Shown here: one piece after another, positions 17,301 through 18,680 of the stretch | Layout of the letters: every line of letters starts with the position of its first letter | Position numbering within the stretch: position 1 is the stretch's first letter | Source of the DNA: JABSOG01 sp041583135 | GTDB taxonomy: Bacteria > Pseudomonadota > Gammaproteobacteria > Enterobacterales > Alteromonadaceae | NCBI GenBank assembly: GCA_041583135.1 | Contig: JBFHGJ010000114.1 | Span: 1 to 18,680 of the forward strand | Reading direction: 5' to 3' | Length of the DNA stretch: 18,680 bases | The notes under the pieces: generated by a model | What the model was told of the DNA's origin: nothing | Database searches by the model: none | What the model saw: the letters and a program-made list of their open reading frames with translations, nothing else | Position numbers and translations under genes: made by a program

Positions 17301-18518
17301 AATGCCATGAAATATACCCCAAAGGGTCGCTCGGTAGGCATCAAAGTAACACGTTTGAGCGCTCAGCAAGGCGCCATCGCCGTTAGCGATACCGGTGATG
17401 GTATCGCCGAGCACAGCCAAACTCAGATTTTCGAACGCTTTAAACGGCTTTATCACAACGCCGAGCAGGTGCCCGGCAGCGGCATAGGACTTGCTTTGGT
17501 CAAAGAACTGGTCACAGTACAAAACGGTGAAATTCACCTCACCAGCGAAGTTGGACGCGGCTCCACCTTTACCGTAACCCTTCCCATAGCCGCAAACGAG
17601 GCCAAAGTGTTGGAAGTTAGCCCGCCGCACTTAAATGCCATGGCCTTAGAATTGACCACAGTAGAAGCCCAGCCACCAAGTGAAAACCCGCCCAAAGCCG
17701 TCGCCAACGTAAACGACGTATCGGTGTTAGTCATTGAAGACAACTTAGATATGAGCAACTATCTGGTCGATTGCCTTAAAGATCATTACCAAGTCGATAC
17801 CGCTTATGACGGTCAACAAGGTGTCGATAAGGCGCTTGAGTTGGTGCCCGATATCATCATCTGCGATGTCATGATGCCCCACAAAGACGGCTATGAAGTC
17901 ATTGAACAGCTTAAAAACGATGAGAAAACCAGTCATATTCCGATGATTTTACTGACCGCCAAAGCGCAAATCGATGACCGTATACGCGGCTGGCAAACCC
18001 TTGCAGACGAATACCTCACCAAGCCTTTTAACAGCGCCGAACTGCTGATGCGCATCGACAATCTGCTGTCGCTGCGCAAACTGCTCAAAGCCCGCTTCTC
18101 AAGCCAGCTTATCAACGACGAGACCATAGCACCTGCGCCCAAGGCGTTAATCGCTCAGCCAAAGGCCATTGAAAATAAAGAGCAAATATTCATCAACAAG
18201 CTCGATGAGGTATTGGAGTCGTGTTACGCCGATTGCGATACTAAGGTCGGTCAAATCGCCAAAGCCATGGCCATGAGCGAGCGGCAACTGCATCGCAAAC
18301 TCAAAGCCTTGACCGAGTTGACCGCCTCAGAATACCTGCGCAGCTATCGCCTGAAAAAAGCCGCCAAACTGCTGCGCCAAGGTGAAATGGTCGGTAATGT
18401 CGCCTTCGATGTCGGCATCGCCACCCACGCCCATTTTAGCACCTGCTTTAAGTCACAATATGATATGACGCCCAAAGCCTATCAGGAGCAATATAGGCAA
18501 ATGGCGCAGCACGACTAA
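14307..18518 (+). CDS. Hybrid two-component system protein: propeller sensor - Y_Y_Y - histidine kinase - receiver - AraC DNA-binding domain
   Basis: Single-chain signal transducer (HTCS type): a periplasmic sensor, a kinase, its receiver and a DNA-binding output in one inner-membrane protein. Of 1403 residues: signal/anchor about 1-45; about 14 Reg_prop propeller repeats from 55 to 690 (recurring WIGT..GL.R/N.F motifs, e.g. LWLGTNGKGL), enough for two seven-bladed propellers; Y_Y_Y domain about 730-806; transmembrane helix 820-840; H-box SHEFRTPL with phospho-acceptor His885; N-box Asn999; G1 DTGDGI at 1028; G2 GSGIGLAL near 1056; receiver with Asp1187 (CDVMMP) and Lys1239 (LTKPF); AraC helix-turn-helix about 1313-1400. 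All key catalytic residues are present. The GTG start at 14307 has no evident ribosome site; in-frame TTG at 14325 or 14346 would give a more ordinary single signal peptide. In Bacteroidetes this architecture senses glycan fragments and activates adjacent genes. The ligand here is unknown. A promoter and new gene follow immediately. Confidence 0.95.
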   Translation: MLFWLFLLIFVTILLHKSIYIRHLAIILLTLVTLFAMAWQHAYALTPVSRIERISVEQGLAGVVVNDIIQDTQGFMWFATDGGLSRYDGYGFRHFTHRKDNPHSLADSFIEKLHLDNQGQLWVVSRGGWLHKFDAANEHFLRLEIIAERSQRGKKNLLTSLVNSNDGHIYITSKGFGLFKLNPQDNSLTAQPIAGVDPSATLVAMTPKGNGQFWLALSNRFGVLDPANHTFTITKQPSFGASLTALLSDNANTLWLGTNGKGLYRYNTHSGQYHQFTKRADSLSGDRIQQLLLDNQNTLWIGTFTAGLNRFDTTSGQWTHFAHDPDRPDTLAGKLVRSLYQDASGVIWAGSYNGGVGKLDPATLAFGHYKRDANKPQCLDNNAIYAILQDSQQNLWLSGYGGGLNKVNLTTGQCRQFKKQANNPDSISANSVYALLEDSSGQIWAGTSNGGVSVYNPKTDAFTNYSFADSNTPGQRKGTVYSLFEDSQQHIWIGTLRKGLQRFNPKSKQFVRYQHDDNNPQSLSANTVSAITQDAQGNLWIGTNNGLNQLNPATGTITRFSHQPQSSNSLKDNEVIALWASPAGKLWIGTESGLSLYDIDSGQFTNHSQWPSQRVYAILADSRHTLWLSTSKGLVHFFPATGQQHTYVKEDGLQNNDFTSAAFKHADTGRLFFAGINGFNSFIPANLNSATRGPAVALTDFLLDNRPIRPGVTTKDQFSLPQAINSTTHLQLSYKEQQFAFEFAALSYASPARNQYRYQLEGFNQDWITTDAHNRRATYTNLDPGDYVFKVMAGDHLGRWNEQSHELSLTVLPPPWKTKWAYASYVVLVLSLIYAGYKFRTLQLRRHAAKLEQGIRERTEEIYRQKQTIESLLARRNALFANISHEFRTPLTLILGRIDEILQQSMAQDNHSRLLTVKRNARRLLRMVSQILDLTRLSVEKQLNIRPVRIAALVNVLADGFTTIAREKDLDFSVEIVDDCWLMADSDALEQILLNLLSNAMKYTPKGRSVGIKVTRLSAQQGAIAVSDTGDGIAEHSQTQIFERFKRLYHNAEQVPGSGIGLALVKELVTVQNGEIHLTSEVGRGSTFTVTLPIAANEAKVLEVSPPHLNAMALELTTVEAQPPSENPPKAVANVNDVSVLVIEDNLDMSNYLVDCLKDHYQVDTAYDGQQGVDKALELVPDIIICDVMMPHKDGYEVIEQLKNDEKTSHIPMILLTAKAQIDDRIRGWQTLADEYLTKPFNSAELLMRIDNLLSLRKLLKARFSSQLINDETIAPAPKALIAQPKAIENKEQIFINKLDEVLESCYADCDTKVGQIAKAMAMSERQLHRKLKALTELTASEYLRSYRLKKAAKLLRQGEMVGNVAFDVGIATHAHFSTCFKSQYDMTPKAYQEQYRQMAQHD

Positions 18519-18530
18519 TTTTCTAATTTA

Positions 18531-18559
18531 TTGACAGCTGTAGGTCATTTAACTACACT
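18531..18559 (+). promoter_or_regulatory. Strong sigma70-like promoter of the downstream gene
   Basis: Perfect TTGACA -35 (18531-18536), 17-nt spacer, TACACT -10 (18554-18559, 4 of 6). It lies 12 nt after the regulator's stop codon and 44 nt before the next start codon. Transcription would begin near 18566. Confidence 0.7.
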
Positions 18560-18562
18560 TCG

Positions 18563-18593
18563 GCCCCAATTTTAATAACAACAAAATAGGGGC
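18563..18593 (+). promoter_or_regulatory. Inverted repeat overlapping transcription start and ribosome binding site
   Basis: GCCCC-A-ATTTT (18563-18573), 9-nt loop, AAAAT-A-GGGGC (18583-18593): an 11-position dyad with one central A/A mismatch. The right arm contains the AGGGG ribosome binding site. In a read-through transcript from the regulator gene the site would be buried in a stem; a transcript from the promoter just upstream would begin inside the left arm and lose most of that pairing. It could also be an operator at the start site. Confidence 0.5.
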
Positions 18594-18602
18594 AAGATTG
18601 CC

Positions 18603-18680
18603 ATGAAACACTTTCTGATATTACTGGTGTTATTTGGATTAAACACCAAAGTTGCAGCGCTGGAGATAACTTACGATCCA
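18603..18680 (+). CDS. Start of a secreted or periplasmic protein gene, cut by the window edge
   Basis: The first 26 codons are visible. The N-terminus is a classical Sec signal peptide (Lys2, a hydrophobic LILLVLFGL core, and a probable cut after KVAA or VAAL), followed by the start of the mature chain, EITYDP. AGGGG lies 10 nt before the ATG. It has its own promoter just after the hybrid regulator gene and runs in the same direction, so it is a candidate target of that regulator. Too little remains to name a family; a solute-binding protein or other exported enzyme would fit equally well. Confidence 0.75.
   Translation, partial: MKHFLILLVLFGLNTKVAALEITYDP

Overview
The window reads as a chromosomal accessory region of a marine-type gammaproteobacterium, probably Alteromonadales-like (Shewanella or Pseudoalteromonas relatives). 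This rests on moderate G+C, an oligopeptidase-B-type lipoprotein peptidase and a propeller hybrid two-component regulator of a kind found in that order as well as in Bacteroidetes. The genus is inference. No tRNA, rRNA, CRISPR, integrase, transposase or insertion sequence was seen.

Left half, minus strand: positions 1-9576 are one uninterrupted reading frame of 3192 codons, the N-terminal part of a very large non-ribosomal peptide synthetase (NRPS) that runs off the left edge. It contains three complete C-A-PCP modules. It opens directly with a condensation domain, so its first donor (an acyl group or an upstream peptide) must come from outside the visible protein. Adenylation domains 1 and 2 have almost identical specificity residues; domain 3 is different. 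A 667-nt AT-rich gap lies upstream, with tandem hairpins in the NRPS leader and a hairpin terminator at its far end.

Middle, minus strand: a SyrP-like Fe(II)/2-oxoglutarate dioxygenase (10244-11191) and an oligopeptidase-B-like serine peptidase with a lipoprotein signal (11238-13400) lie 46 nt apart and look like one operon, transcribed toward the NRPS. A plausible reading is a biosynthetic locus: the NRPS assembles a peptide, the dioxygenase hydroxylates a carrier-bound or free amino acid, and the envelope peptidase matures, degrades or detoxifies the product. Only the gene families are supported by sequence; the joint role is inference.

Right half, plus strand: divergent from the peptidase is a small secreted four-cysteine protein (13749-14012) that I do not recognise. 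It is followed by an intergenic stretch packed with at least seven stem-loops and ending in a T-run. Next is a 1403-codon hybrid two-component system protein (14307-18518): signal/anchor, about 14 propeller blades, Y_Y_Y domain, transmembrane helix, histidine kinase, receiver and AraC-type DNA-binding domain. It lies upstream of a gene with a good sigma70-like promoter whose first 26 codons (a signal peptide) are at the right edge. The regulator's target may be that gene, the small secreted gene, or the divergent operon.
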